In this document: positions 41,778 to 51,199 of the stretch, piece after piece
Numbering within the stretch: position 1 is the first letter of the stretch
Layout of the letters: every line of letters starts with the position of its first letter
Assembly (NCBI RefSeq): GCF_011421635.1
Contig: NZ_WTLI01000003.1
Location: forward strand, 1-64,000
Source of the DNA: Paenibacillus turpanensis
Lineage (GTDB): Bacteria > Bacillota > Bacilli > Paenibacillales > YIM-B00363
Reading direction: 5' to 3'
DNA: 64,000 nt
Position numbers and translations under genes: made by a program
Notes under the pieces: model-generated
The model's input: only the letters and a program-made list of their open reading frames with translations
Told to the model about the DNA's origin: nothing
Database searches by the model: none

Positions 41778-42653
41778 ATGCAGGTATCAACAAGTACTCA
41801 AAAAGAAGTCGTATTGCGGCCGAAGCTGCGTGTTTCGCGAATTGTATACCATATCGTCGTTTCCTTGTTCGCGATCGTCATGATTTACCCGATTCTATGG
41901 ATGTTCGCGAGCTCCTTGAAGCCAAATGACGAAATTTTCATGCAGGCTTATACCTTGATTCCGAGCAAGCTGGAGTTTTCCAACTATGTTACCGGCTGGA
42001 GCGGCATCGGCGATAATACGTTTGCCACTTATTTTAAAAACTCCGGGATTATCGTTGTGCTGGCTACGATCGGCTCGGTCGTGTCGTCGGCGATGGTAGC
42101 GTACGGCTTTGCGAGAATCCCTTTCTATGGAAAAGCGTTTTGGTTTACCTGCGTGATGATGGTCATGATGCTTCCGCATGACGTTACCGTCATTCCTCAG
42201 TACATTATGTTTTCCAAGCTGGGCTGGCTGTCCTCCTATAAACCGATCATTGTGCCGTTTTTCTTCGGGGTGCCGTTCTTTATCTTTCTGATCATGCAGT
42301 TTATCCGTACGATTCCGCCGGAGCTGGATGAAGCGGCGAAAATCGACGGCTGCAGTAAATACGGTATCTTTTTCCGCATCATTGTGCCGCTCATTGCGCC
42401 TGCGCTCGTGACGGCGACAATCTTCTCGTTTTACTGGCGCTGGGAGGATTTCATTAACCCGCTGCTTTATTTGAATAAGCCGGAGCTGTATCCGGTATCG
42501 CTGGCACTGAAGCTGTTCCTGGATGCGGAAAGCTTATCTAACTGGGGCGGAATGTTTGCGATGTCGACGCTGTCTCTCGTGCCGGTTATCCTCGTGTTTT
42601 TCATTTTCCAAAAATATATTGTCGAAGGCATCAGCACAACCGGTTTGAAATAA
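41778..42653 (+). CDS. Sugar ABC transporter permease, UgpE/AraQ-like (cassette B)
   Basis: A 291-residue six-helix permease, the second half of importer B. Its coupling motif is [24 protein letters not shown] and it ends [17 protein letters not shown] overlaps the preceding stop codon region. The next gene, a GH105 hydrolase, starts 33 bases later, which ties this importer to cytosolic processing of unsaturated uronic-acid oligomers. Confidence 0.93.
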   Translation: MQVSTSTQKEVVLRPKLRVSRIVYHIVVSLFAIVMIYPILWMFASSLKPNDEIFMQAYTLIPSKLEFSNYVTGWSGIGDNTFATYFKNSGIIVVLATIGSVVSSAMVAYGFARIPFYGKAFWFTCVMMVMMLPHDVTVIPQYIMFSKLGWLSSYKPIIVPFFFGVPFFIFLIMQFIRTIPPELDEAAKIDGCSKYGIFFRIIVPLIAPALVTATIFSFYWRWEDFINPLLYLNKPELYPVSLALKLFLDAESLSNWGGMFAMSTLSLVPVILVFFIFQKYIVEGISTTGLK

Positions 42654-42686
42654 CCGGAATTATAGAGCTTGAGGGGAGAAATAAAT

Positions 42687-43718
42687 ATGCCGCCGTTAGT
42701 ATTTGATGAAAAAGAAATTCGTGACGTGATCGACCGTGTGGTGCACCGCACGTTTCGTATGGATTTTAATTGGGATTGGCCGGGAGGCGTCGCCTTCTAT
42801 GGGGTGACGGAAGCGTTCGAGGCCACAGGCCGTGAGGAATACATCGCCCTGCTGAAGGAATGGGTGGACGAAAAGCTGGAGGATGGCCTACCGAAGCTGA
42901 CGATTAACGGAGCATCCATCGGGCATTCGCTGCTTTCGCTTTACAAAGCGACCGGCGAAGAGCGTTATATGGATGTAGCGATTCAAATGGCGGAGCATTT
43001 GAAAAACGATGCGATTCGCTTCGGGGACGGAGTGTTCCAGCATACTGTCAATTCGGAAACGTACAATTTTCCGGAGCAGGCTTGGGTCGATACGATGTTT
43101 ATGGCCGGTTATTTTCTCGTGCGCATCGGCACGATGCTGGGCAATAAAGAGTATTTGGAGGACGGCTTGAGGCAGTATCACGGGCATGAGGATTTGCTGC
43201 AGGACCCGGTGAGCAACCTGTATTACCACGGCTGGGACAATTTGGCGCAAAACCATATGTCCGGCATCTTCTGGGCGCGCGGCAATTCATGGGCGGCGTT
43301 CACGATGGCACGGGCGCTCGAGCTTGTGGAAGTAACGCACCCGTCGTTTATGATTATTGAGGGCTCGCTGCGCGATCAGCTTTCGGCGCTTGTACGGCTG
43401 CAATCGGAGAACGGGCTTTGGCATACGGTGCTTACCGATCCGGCCTCATACGAGGAAGCGTCCGGTTCTGCCGGTATTGCTGCTGCACTGCTGACCAAAG
43501 GATCGATGTACAACAAATATGTGCAAAAGTCGATTCATGGTATTCTCGGCTGCATTACCGAAGACGGTACGGTTTCCCGAGTATCAGCCGGTACCGCGGT
43601 CATGAAGGATGCGGAAGGCTACAAGGGCGTGCCTTATAAGCGAATTCAGGGCTGGGGCCAAGGGCTCGCGCTGGCCTTCCTTTCCGGGCTGCTGGAAAGC
43701 CGTAAAAACCCGTATTGA
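42687..43718 (+). CDS. GH105 unsaturated rhamnogalacturonyl hydrolase (YteR/YesR type)
   Basis: A 343-residue cytoplasmic glycosidase with an (alpha/alpha)6 barrel. FNWDWPGGVAFYGVTEAFEATG opens the fold; the catalytic Asp equivalent to YteR Asp143 is Asp135 (QAWVDTMFMAGYF), and WARGNSWAAFTMARALELV and GLWHTVLTDPASYEEASGSAG are further family blocks. It hydrates the 4,5-double bond left by pectin or rhamnogalacturonan lyases and so releases an unsaturated uronic acid. The frame is open from 42669, but GAGGGGAG fits ATG 42687. No signal peptide. Confidence 0.92.
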   Translation: MPPLVFDEKEIRDVIDRVVHRTFRMDFNWDWPGGVAFYGVTEAFEATGREEYIALLKEWVDEKLEDGLPKLTINGASIGHSLLSLYKATGEERYMDVAIQMAEHLKNDAIRFGDGVFQHTVNSETYNFPEQAWVDTMFMAGYFLVRIGTMLGNKEYLEDGLRQYHGHEDLLQDPVSNLYYHGWDNLAQNHMSGIFWARGNSWAAFTMARALELVEVTHPSFMIIEGSLRDQLSALVRLQSENGLWHTVLTDPASYEEASGSAGIAAALLTKGSMYNKYVQKSIHGILGCITEDGTVSRVSAGTAVMKDAEGYKGVPYKRIQGWGQGLALAFLSGLLESRKNPY

Positions 43719-43801
43719 TGCGCGGCAGTAATTTTGTCCGTTCTTTGCGGCTCCTTTTGTCGAAGAACTAATAAAATGATAATTGTGTTCGGGTTGGGGT
43801 T

Positions 43802-43830
43802 GAGTTATTGTTTAATGAGTAAACTAACTC
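43802..43830. repeat. Nested inverted repeat before the GH43-CE12 gene
   Basis: GAGTTA-TT-GTTTA-ATGAG-TAAAC-TAACTC forms an 11-bp two-part stem with a TT bulge, followed by TTT. It may be an operator, an attenuator or the 3' stem of the upstream message. Confidence 0.45.
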
Positions 43831-43868
43831 TTTGGAATTTTCGACACTCGGAAGGAGTATAGAAACTT

Positions 43869-46154
43869 ATGAACAAATCGAACCACTCGAACCAGCCGGC
43901 CTGGGTACCTGATTTAGGAAATGGTATGTATAAAAATCCGGTGATTTATGCCGACTATTCGGACCCGGATGTAATCTGTGTCGGCGACGACTTTTTTATG
44001 GTATCGTCCAGCTTTTCCCATGTTCCAGCACTGCCTTTGCTTCATTCAAAGGATTTGGTGAACTGGACGATTGTGAATCACGTGGCGGAGCGGCTGCCGA
44101 TGGAAGGCTACGACCGTCCGCAGCACGGCAAAGGCGTTTGGGCGCCGAGCCTTCGCTACCACGACGGCAAGTTTTGGGTGTACTTTGGAGCGCCGGACGA
44201 GGGCATTTATATGAGCACGGCGACCGATCCATTCGGCAAATGGGAGCCGCTTCATCTGGTTAAGGAAGGAAAGGGCTTGATTGATACATGCCCATTCTGG
44301 GACGATGACGGCAATGCATACCTCGTGCATGCGTTTGCGCACAGCCGCTGCGGCATTAAGCATAAGCTGAAAATTTGCCGCATGTCGCCGGACGGTAAGA
44401 GCCTGCTGGATGACGGTCAAATCGTGTTTGACGGTACGCTGCGTCATCCTACGATGGAAGGGCCGAAGATGCATAAGCGCAACGGCTATTATTACATATT
44501 CGCACCGGCCGGCGGCGTGCCGACAGGCTGGCAGACGGTGCTTCGTTCAAAGAACGTATTTGGCCCTTACGAGGACAAAATCGTTCTGAACCAAGGCATT
44601 TCGCCGGTTAACGGTCCGCATCAAGGCAGCTGGGTGGAGCTCGAAAACGGCGAGCATTGGTTTATTCATTTCCAGGACCGCGACGCATACGGCCGAATTA
44701 TCCATGTGCAGCCGATGGAATGGGTGAACGACTGGCCGTTTATCGGACAGGACCGCAACGGCGACATGATCGGTGAGCCGGTACTGGAGTGGCCGAAGCC
44801 GAACGCCGGCGTGGAGTCGCCGGTGCTGGTGCCGCAAACCTCCGACGAATTCGAGGAAGCGAAGCTCGGCCTCCAGTGGCAGTGGCAGGCGAACCCGCAG
44901 CCGGAATGGCTGTCGCTGACGGATCACCCCGGCCATCTGCGTCTGTTTGCGCATGAACTGCCTGAGGGCAGCAGCACGCTGTTCGATGCGCCGCAGCTGC
45001 TGATGCAGAAGCTTCCGGCGCCGGAGTTTACGGCGGAGACGGAGCTTACCTTCCATGGAGCGAATGACGGCGACCGCGCCGGGCTCATTGTGTTCGGCTA
45101 CTCGTACCGTTACTTGGCGGTAAGCCGCACGTCGTTCGGCTCGTTGAAGCTGTCACTGATGGAAGGCGGTGTTGTCGGTAAATTTGAAGACGGCGTAACC
45201 AGCGAACGGGAAATTACAAGCACGTACTTCTCCGGAGGAGCGGTACGGCTGAAGGCGGAAATTTACGGCAATGCGCAGGTGAAGTTTTACTACAGCGCGG
45301 ATGGCAGCAGCTTTGCGCAGATCGGCGATGTGTTTACGGCCCGCGAGAGCCGCTGGGTTGGCGCGAAGGTTGGCGTCTTCGCCGTGAATTTGGACGGCCG
45401 CGCAGCGGGCGCTTCCGATGCAGCTCGCGGTTACGCCGACTTCTCCTACTTCCGCGTTGCGGGTAAACCGGAGCAGCCTCCGGTGAAGCTGTTTATCGCC
45501 GGCGATTCGACTTCGGCGCTTTACATTGCGGAAAGCGCGCCAATGGCGGGCTGGGGCCAAATGATCGGCCAATTTTTCACCGACGACGTGATCGTTGTGG
45601 ATGAGGGACGCAACGGCCGCAGCTCGAAGAGCTTTATCACAGAAGGTCATTTTGACCGGATTAAAAATCATATTGGCAAAAACGACTACCTATTCATCCA
45701 ATTCGGCCACAACGACGAAAAGGCGGATGAAGAGCGCAGAACCGAGCCGTTTACTACGTATCAGGAAACGTTAACGAAATACGTTGAGCTGGCGCGCGAG
45801 GCGGGGGCCAATCCGGTGCTTATTACGCCGGTGCAGCGCCGCAGCTTCTCCGGCGGGCAGTTTACGCAAAGCCACGGCAAGTATCCGATGGCGGTAAAGC
45901 AGCTTGCAGAGCGTCTTGGCGTACCGCTTATCGACCTGTGCGCACGCAGCGAGGAGCTGTATTTGTCGCTCGGCGAGGAAGGCTCCAAAAAGCTGTTCGT
46001 CCAGTTTGAGCAGGGTGCTCATCCGAATTATCCGAACGGCGTGGAGGACAACACGCACTTCAACGCAGACGGAGCGCGGGAAATCGCGAAGCTGATTTGC
46101 GGCGAATTGGCGAAATCCGAGGTAGGATTGAAGGGGTACTTAAAGGAGGAATAA
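43869..46154 (+). CDS. Cytosolic GH43 glycosidase fused to a CE12 rhamnogalacturonan acetylesterase-like domain
   Basis: A 761-residue protein without signal peptide. Residues 20-310 are a five-bladed GH43 propeller with base Asp32 (YSDPDVI), Asp139 (IDTCPFWDDDG) and acid Glu197 (TMEGPKMHK). A beta-sandwich of about 200 residues (roughly 320-530, DUF1349/GH43 C-terminal type) follows. Residues 540-755 are an SGNH hydrolase with Ser547 (IAGDSTSA), GHNDEK and Asp727/His730 (EDNTHFN), as in YesT/RhgT. Both active sites look intact. The enzyme could deacetylate and remove arabinose, xylose or galactose side residues from imported rhamnogalacturonan oligomers. Confidence 0.92.
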   Translation: MNKSNHSNQPAWVPDLGNGMYKNPVIYADYSDPDVICVGDDFFMVSSSFSHVPALPLLHSKDLVNWTIVNHVAERLPMEGYDRPQHGKGVWAPSLRYHDGKFWVYFGAPDEGIYMSTATDPFGKWEPLHLVKEGKGLIDTCPFWDDDGNAYLVHAFAHSRCGIKHKLKICRMSPDGKSLLDDGQIVFDGTLRHPTMEGPKMHKRNGYYYIFAPAGGVPTGWQTVLRSKNVFGPYEDKIVLNQGISPVNGPHQGSWVELENGEHWFIHFQDRDAYGRIIHVQPMEWVNDWPFIGQDRNGDMIGEPVLEWPKPNAGVESPVLVPQTSDEFEEAKLGLQWQWQANPQPEWLSLTDHPGHLRLFAHELPEGSSTLFDAPQLLMQKLPAPEFTAETELTFHGANDGDRAGLIVFGYSYRYLAVSRTSFGSLKLSLMEGGVVGKFEDGVTSEREITSTYFSGGAVRLKAEIYGNAQVKFYYSADGSSFAQIGDVFTARESRWVGAKVGVFAVNLDGRAAGASDAARGYADFSYFRVAGKPEQPPVKLFIAGDSTSALYIAESAPMAGWGQMIGQFFTDDVIVVDEGRNGRSSKSFITEGHFDRIKNHIGKNDYLFIQFGHNDEKADEERRTEPFTTYQETLTKYVELAREAGANPVLITPVQRRSFSGGQFTQSHGKYPMAVKQLAERLGVPLIDLCARSEELYLSLGEEGSKKLFVQFEQGAHPNYPNGVEDNTHFNADGAREIAKLICGELAKSEVGLKGYLKEE

Positions 46155-46158
46155 TGGC

Positions 46159-47202
46159 TTGACCATTAAAAACCGCGGCGAGCTTTTGGAACGGGTGTTC
46201 CAAAAGCTTGCTTCTTCCGATCGTAACAATTCCAACGACCACATGAATTTTGACAGCTGGGAATGGCCTACCGGAGTGGCGATTTACGGACTGTTCAAGT
46301 ATTACCGTTTTACCGGGAAAGAGCATTACCTGCAGGTGATGGAGCAGTGGTTCAAGGAACGGCTGGACGAGGGACTTCCGCCGAAAAACGTGAACTCTGT
46401 CGCACCGCTGCTAACGTTAATTCATCTCTACGAGCTCAACCGCAGCGAAGCGTATTTGCAGCTCTGCACCGAATGGGCGGAATGGATTATCCATGAGATG
46501 CCGCGTACGGAAGAGGACGGCCTGCAGCATATTACGGTGATTGCCGATAATGAAGAGCAGCTGTGGGACGATACGTTATTTATGACCGTGTTATTTTTAG
46601 CCAAGATGGGCGAGCTGACGGGGAATGAAGCGTACCGGCAGGAAGCGGTGTACCAATTTTTAATTCATGTGAAATATTTGACCGACCCGTCTACGGGGCT
46701 GTGGTACCATGGCTTTTGCTTTGACGGTCGGCATCACTTTGGCGGAACGTTATGGGCAAGAGGCAACTGCTGGTTTACGGCAGGAGTCGTGGAGTTTTTA
46801 GAAATCAGCGGCCTAGAAGGGCCGGTCAAGCGTTATCTTGTTGAAGCGCTTCAAGCCCAGGTGCGCGCTTTGCTGCCGCTGCAGCATGAAGGCGGGCTGT
46901 GGCACACGGTGCTGAACGATTCGTCTTCCTACGTGGAGGCGTCCGCTACCGCAGGCTTTGCGTACGGAATGATTAAAGCGGTCCGCATGGGCTTGCTGGA
47001 TGAAAGCTGTCTGCCTGCGGCGCTGCGTGCAGCGGAAGGTGTCATCGCTTGCGTCGAAGAGGACGGTACGGTGGGAAAGGTATCCTATGGTACCGCGATC
47101 GGCATGGACGACGAGCATTATAAGCAAATTCCGATCGTCCCGACGGCTTACGGGCAGGCGCTGACGATCATGATGCTGACGGAAGTCATTCGCAAGGACT
47201 GA
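46159..47202 (+). CDS. GH105 unsaturated uronyl hydrolase, second copy
   Basis: A 347-residue cytosolic glycosidase. MNFDSWEWPTGVAIYGLFKYYRFTG, LWDDTLFMTVLFLAKMG with catalytic-position Asp138, and WARGNCWFTAGVVEFLEISG are family blocks; GLWHTVLNDSSSYVEASATAG follows. It is divergent from the GH105 at 42687, so it probably prefers a different oligomer or linkage. It starts at TTG, nine bases after GGAGG; an ATG between them opens only a two-codon frame. The gene follows GH43-CE12 by four bases and ends the cassette B operon at a terminator. Confidence 0.9.
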   Translation: MTIKNRGELLERVFQKLASSDRNNSNDHMNFDSWEWPTGVAIYGLFKYYRFTGKEHYLQVMEQWFKERLDEGLPPKNVNSVAPLLTLIHLYELNRSEAYLQLCTEWAEWIIHEMPRTEEDGLQHITVIADNEEQLWDDTLFMTVLFLAKMGELTGNEAYRQEAVYQFLIHVKYLTDPSTGLWYHGFCFDGRHHFGGTLWARGNCWFTAGVVEFLEISGLEGPVKRYLVEALQAQVRALLPLQHEGGLWHTVLNDSSSYVEASATAGFAYGMIKAVRMGLLDESCLPAALRAAEGVIACVEEDGTVGKVSYGTAIGMDDEHYKQIPIVPTAYGQALTIMMLTEVIRKD

Positions 47203-47231
47203 ATAAATGAGCCTGATGACTGGGCAGAGGG

Positions 47232-47271
47232 GCCTCGGAACATGAACAAGTTGAATGTTCCGGGGCTTTTT
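47232..47271 (+). terminator. Terminator of cassette B
   Basis: A 12-bp stem GCCTCGGAACAT/ATGTTCCGGGGC (one G-U pair) followed by five T. Confidence 0.88.
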
Positions 47272-47297
47272 CTGTCTTTCGTACACGGATAACCTAT

Positions 47298-47483
47298 GTG
47301 GATAAGTTTGTTTTGCAGGGAGTGGAGTATCGTGAGCATATCAAAGTCATTCCACCGCTTCGGTTCGAAGAAACGCTGGAGCCCGATACCGAGATAACCG
47401 AGGTTTCGACCAATACGGTTTCCCAGTGGTGCTTAAACACGATCGTATGCCTGGAGCTGATCGGCGATATGATGGAAGGCTGA
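47298..47483 (+). CDS. Possible small acidic protein or gene remnant
   Basis: A GTG-started frame of 61 residues located between two terminators (47232-47271 and 47477-47503). The sequence is acidic (RFEETLEPDTEITEVSTNT) with a C-terminal hydrophobic segment WCLNTIVCLELIGDMMEG. No good ribosome site precedes the GTG and no family is recognised. The dedicated downstream terminator suggests a transcribed unit; a decayed gene is the alternative. Confidence 0.3.
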   Translation: MDKFVLQGVEYREHIKVIPPLRFEETLEPDTEITEVSTNTVSQWCLNTIVCLELIGDMMEG

Positions 47484-47503
47484 CCCTTGCGGTCGGCTTT
47501 TTT
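47477..47503 (+). terminator. Small terminator before the GH106 leader
   Basis: GGCTGACC pairs with GGTCGGCT (two wobble pairs) around CTTGC, followed by TTTTTT. Confidence 0.65.
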
Positions 47504-47507
47504 CAAC

Positions 47508-47619
47508 GATAAAGAATGTATAAGTTTTCAGCGGAGTTGAACACATTCTTTATCACAAGAAAACCTACCTATGAGTTGCGGTCGCTCATCCTTGAAGGGG
47601 CCTCGATAGAGGTTTTCTT
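47508..47619. repeat. Two consecutive perfect stem-loops of unknown role
   Basis: First: GATAAAGAATGT (47508-47519) and ACATTCTTTATC (47543-47554), 12 bp, loop 23. Second: AAGAAAACCT (47557-47566) and AGGTTTTCTT (47610-47619), 10 bp, enclosing a smaller ATGAG/CTCAT stem. No T-run follows directly, and no gene or known riboswitch sequence matches. A structured RNA, operator cluster or miniature element are all possible. Confidence 0.5.
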
Positions 47620-47712
47620 ATAAGATGATGAGTTCAGAACGCTCTGTATAACCTCTGCAAAAGAGTGCAAAGCCCTGAATATCCGGTAGTTTTCAGACGC
47701 AAAAATGTGTGA

Positions 47713-47741
47713 TTGTACGCAAAGTCTTTACCTCATAGAGT
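47713..47741 (+). promoter_or_regulatory. Promoter candidate of the GH106 operon
   Basis: TTGTAC (47713-47718), 17-bp spacer, TAGAGT (47736-47741); start point near 47748, 33 bases before the ATG. Confidence 0.5.
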
Positions 47742-47780
47742 AGGGCTATGACCAAAGAAACCCACGAGGGGGATAAAACA

Positions 47781-50700
47781 ATGCTGGATCGCAATGAGTT
47801 TCTTACGCCTTCGGCTCCTTATCGTATCCATCCGTTTTGGTTTTGGAACGGGGATATGGATGATGAAGAGGTGGCCAGACAAATTGACGAGATGGCGGAT
47901 AAGGGCATCGGCGGATTTTTTCTATGTGCCCGCCAAGGCTTGACGATTCCTTATTTGTCGAAGGCATGGTTTGAAAAGGTTCGGTATGCCATAACATGCG
48001 CGGAGCGTCGCGGTATGAACGTTTGGCTGTACGATGAGTATCCTTATCCGAGCGGAATTGCCGGGGGCGAAGTCATTCTTCACCATCCCGAAGCGAAGCA
48101 TGTTTCCTTGGAGCACCGCTTCCTTCGTATTCGCGCTGGAGAAAGCGCTTCCGTAGAGCTTCCGTGGGGAAAGGTGCTGTCCGCCAAGGCGGCGCCGATT
48201 CGGAACGGAAAGCCCGATTGGGAGCAGGCGCTCGATCTTCAGCACTATATCGGAAACCTGCAGGCGGATCAGGTGTTTCAGAAGACAGGCTTAACGGCAT
48301 ATACGCAAAAGCGATTTTTTACGTACCGGACCGTGCTGCAGCTGGACTGGACAGCACCTACGGGTGGAAACTTGCCCGAAGCTCAGGCTGCGGACGAGTG
48401 GGAAATCGCTATTTTTCAAGAGAAGGAAATCGAGGATTTTAAATATTACGGCACGTTCGTTGATCCTTGTAATAAGGCTGCCATGGAAACATTCATCCGG
48501 CTTACGCATGACCGTTATGCAGCGGAGGTCGGGGAGTATCTCGGCGGTACGGTGAAGGGGATGTTTACGGATGAAATCGGGCTGCTCGGCCGCATCCCTT
48601 GGTCAAAACATTTGGCGCAGGAGTTTAAGCAGCGGAATGGATACGACTTGCTGGACTGTCTTCCGGCTTTACTGGACAGCTCGGTGCGGGACGCCGCGAA
48701 AATCCGCTACGACTACTATCAGACGATCCATGTGCTGCTGCGCGAGGCGTTCCATGTGCAGGTGCATGATTGGTGCGAGGGCCGCGAGATTGAATATGTA
48801 GCCGAGGTTCCTGCGGTGCGGATGACGACGCAAAAGTTCAGCCATGTGCCCGGAGGGGATTCCGCGCATGAGAAGCTGGGCCGGTCGCTGGAGTGGATTC
48901 TGGACAAGTATATTGCGAATATGCGGGCGAATCCGAAGATGGTCAGCTCGCTTGCGCGGCAGCTTGGACGCGAACGCAATTTGATCGAATGCTTTCACAG
49001 CGTTGGCTGGTCCATGACGCTGCAGGATGCGCGCTGGATGATTGACCGGATGGCTGCGCTCGGTACGAATTTTTATAACTTCCATGCCTTCTACTATACG
49101 ATGAACGCTCTTGCCAAGCATGACGCGCCTCCTTCGCAGTTTGATCAAAACCCGTATTGGGAGCATTTTCGCAAGCTGGCCGATTATGCTGGCCGCATCA
49201 GCTATGTGATGAGCGAAGGAGCCGCGGACATTCGCATTGCGCTGCTGGACCCGGTAACCTCGCTGTGGACGCAGATGGGCAATCCGTTCCACGGGTTTTC
49301 GTCGGGCGGAGGCGACGGTGCGGATAAGAAGCGCTTGGAGAGGCTGAAGCGGGATTGGGCGGAGCTTGGCAAAAAGCTGCTGCAGCATCGCTTCGACTAC
49401 GATCATCTCGATCCGGAGCTGCTGGCCGAGGCGTCTATCGACGAAGGAGCGCTCGTCATTGGAAAGGCGCGGTACGACGTGCTGCTCGTGCCGCCGATTA
49501 CGAATATGGAGCGTAATGCTTGGGCGAAGCTGCTGGCGTTTCTGGAAGCGGGCGGCACGGTCGTCAGCATCGGTCTGCTGCCGTACGACGTCATCGAGGA
49601 TGGAGCGCCGGATGAGCAGGCCGCGATGGAGGCGTTCGGCGTAACGGAGCCGCCGTCGAAGTGGTACTGGCAGGAGGCGGAGGGGGCCGCCTCGGCAGTG
49701 CGTCCGGCTCCGGCGAACCGACGCCATGGGCAGCACGGCCGCGCTTACTTCATCCCGGCTGCCGGGGCAAACGGTGCCGGGCTGGCATGGAAGGCGGCCG
49801 CAGAGCTGCTGGAGGCGGTCTGCCCGCGTCCGGTTACCCTGCATGCTCCGGGCGAGCCGACCTGCTTCCTGATGCAGACGCGCAAGCTGGGCGGTCATAC
49901 GGCTGCTGTGTTTATCAGCAACCAAGAAGGATCGGCGCATGAGGCCGTTATCCGCATGATTCCGGAGCTGCTCTATCGGGATCGGGGCGCCAAGCTTTCG
50001 GCGTCAGGCACGCTGCGTATCTCCGAGTGGGATTTGGAGACGGGGCAGCTGACCTTCTTGCCGGACGCAGCCGAAGACAGCCTTCCGGGTGCGGGAACCT
50101 CCACCGGAGCAGGCTGGTTCATTCCGTTGAAGCTTGAGCCGTATCAAGCGCGGCTGCTGGTCGCGGAGTGGGTCGAAGCTGACGCGGAGGCAAGGGAGGG
50201 CTTTGCTGAGGCTGCCAAGGCTCGCTCGGCAATCACTCCAGCCGGAGCGGCTGCGCCTGCTTTATGGCAGCTGGACGCTTCCGGCCCATGGAGCATTCAG
50301 CCGCAGCAGCTGAACGCGATTCGCTTTGAGCGTTTTATGCTCTCGCTGGAAGGCTCTGCACAGCAATGGCCGGTTCTCGCGAAAACGATCATCGACCAGT
50401 GCTCGGACCTCGCCGAAGAGGCGTCCTTCCCTCTGCGCTTTGAGCAAACGTTCGGCACGCCAATGCGTCTCAGCATTGCATACCCGATTGCCTGCACTTA
50501 TCATGCGCAGTTCGAGATCGAGAGCGTACCTGAGCGCTGCGAGCTGCTGATGGACGGCGGAGCGATATCCGGGACATGGACGCTGGCGATCAACGGCAAG
50601 GAGGTTGATCGGAAAACGTTCCGGCAGGAGCGAGTCTACGACCAATATAACCTCGTTTGCGATATTACCCCGCTGCTGCAGAAAAGCCGTAATGAGCTCA

Positions 50701-51173
50701 CGGTGAAGCTCGAAGCTCGGCACGACGCGGACGGTCTCGTGGATCCGCTGTACATTCGGGGGACGTTCGGCGCAGCAGTGAAGGAGGACGGAACACAGGT
50801 CATGACTGCCGTTCCAAAGGAAGCGGAGGCTATTCATGGCGGACCGGCAATAGGATTTCCGTATTATGCCGGAACGTTATCGTATACGAAAGCAGCGACA
50901 TTGGCTGCTCTGCCTTCAGAGGAAGCGTTCGAGCTTCGCTTCACGAATTGGGATGAGCACTTCCATAACTGTGCGGAGGTGCTCGTCAACGGGCACTCGC
51001 TAGGCGTTAGACCGTGGACGCCGTACCGCTGGATTGGCAGGACGGAATGGCTGCGCGAGGGAGACAATACGGTCGAGGTTCGCGTGACGAACACGCTGGC
51101 GGGGCTTCTCGACGGGAATGCCTTCGATTACGCTTCGCATACGCTTCGTCCGGCACACCAGCTCATGAGATAA
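47781..51173 (+). CDS. GH106-like alpha-L-rhamnosidase, cytosolic
   Basis: A 1130-residue protein without signal peptide. The N-terminal third is a modified TIM barrel that opens PYRIHPFWFWNGDMDDEEV and GIGGFFLCARQGL and carries VWLYDEYPYPSG and FTDEIGLLG (Glu265), the acidic blocks of the GH106 family; a Rossmann-like region and beta-sandwich modules follow, ending with a galactose-binding-like fold. GH106 enzymes release alpha-L-rhamnose from rhamnogalacturonans. GAGGGGG selects ATG 47781; an ATG at 47748 coincides with the predicted transcription start. The permease genes follow 222 bases later. Confidence 0.85.
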   Translation: MLDRNEFLTPSAPYRIHPFWFWNGDMDDEEVARQIDEMADKGIGGFFLCARQGLTIPYLSKAWFEKVRYAITCAERRGMNVWLYDEYPYPSGIAGGEVILHHPEAKHVSLEHRFLRIRAGESASVELPWGKVLSAKAAPIRNGKPDWEQALDLQHYIGNLQADQVFQKTGLTAYTQKRFFTYRTVLQLDWTAPTGGNLPEAQAADEWEIAIFQEKEIEDFKYYGTFVDPCNKAAMETFIRLTHDRYAAEVGEYLGGTVKGMFTDEIGLLGRIPWSKHLAQEFKQRNGYDLLDCLPALLDSSVRDAAKIRYDYYQTIHVLLREAFHVQVHDWCEGREIEYVAEVPAVRMTTQKFSHVPGGDSAHEKLGRSLEWILDKYIANMRANPKMVSSLARQLGRERNLIECFHSVGWSMTLQDARWMIDRMAALGTNFYNFHAFYYTMNALAKHDAPPSQFDQNPYWEHFRKLADYAGRISYVMSEGAADIRIALLDPVTSLWTQMGNPFHGFSSGGGDGADKKRLERLKRDWAELGKKLLQHRFDYDHLDPELLAEASIDEGALVIGKARYDVLLVPPITNMERNAWAKLLAFLEAGGTVVSIGLLPYDVIEDGAPDEQAAMEAFGVTEPPSKWYWQEAEGAASAVRPAPANRRHGQHGRAYFIPAAGANGAGLAWKAAAELLEAVCPRPVTLHAPGEPTCFLMQTRKLGGHTAAVFISNQEGSAHEAVIRMIPELLYRDRGAKLSASGTLRISEWDLETGQLTFLPDAAEDSLPGAGTSTGAGWFIPLKLEPYQARLLVAEWVEADAEAREGFAEAAKARSAITPAGAAAPALWQLDASGPWSIQPQQLNAIRFERFMLSLEGSAQQWPVLAKTIIDQCSDLAEEASFPLRFEQTFGTPMRLSIAYPIACTYHAQFEIESVPERCELLMDGGAISGTWTLAINGKEVDRKTFRQERVYDQYNLVCDITPLLQKSRNELTVKLEARHDADGLVDPLYIRGTFGAAVKEDGTQVMTAVPKEAEAIHGGPAIGFPYYAGTLSYTKAATLAALPSEEAFELRFTNWDEHFHNCAEVLVNGHSLGVRPWTPYRWIGRTEWLREGDNTVEVRVTNTLAGLLDGNAFDYASHTLRPAHQLMR

Positions 51174-51199
51174 AGCGGCAAATAAGGATAAACCGCGCA

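Noticed and set aside
48669-49940. Leftward 423-codon frame opposite the GH106 gene
   Set aside because: Arg-rich, antisense to a long coherent gene with recognisable domains; a GC-rich shadow.
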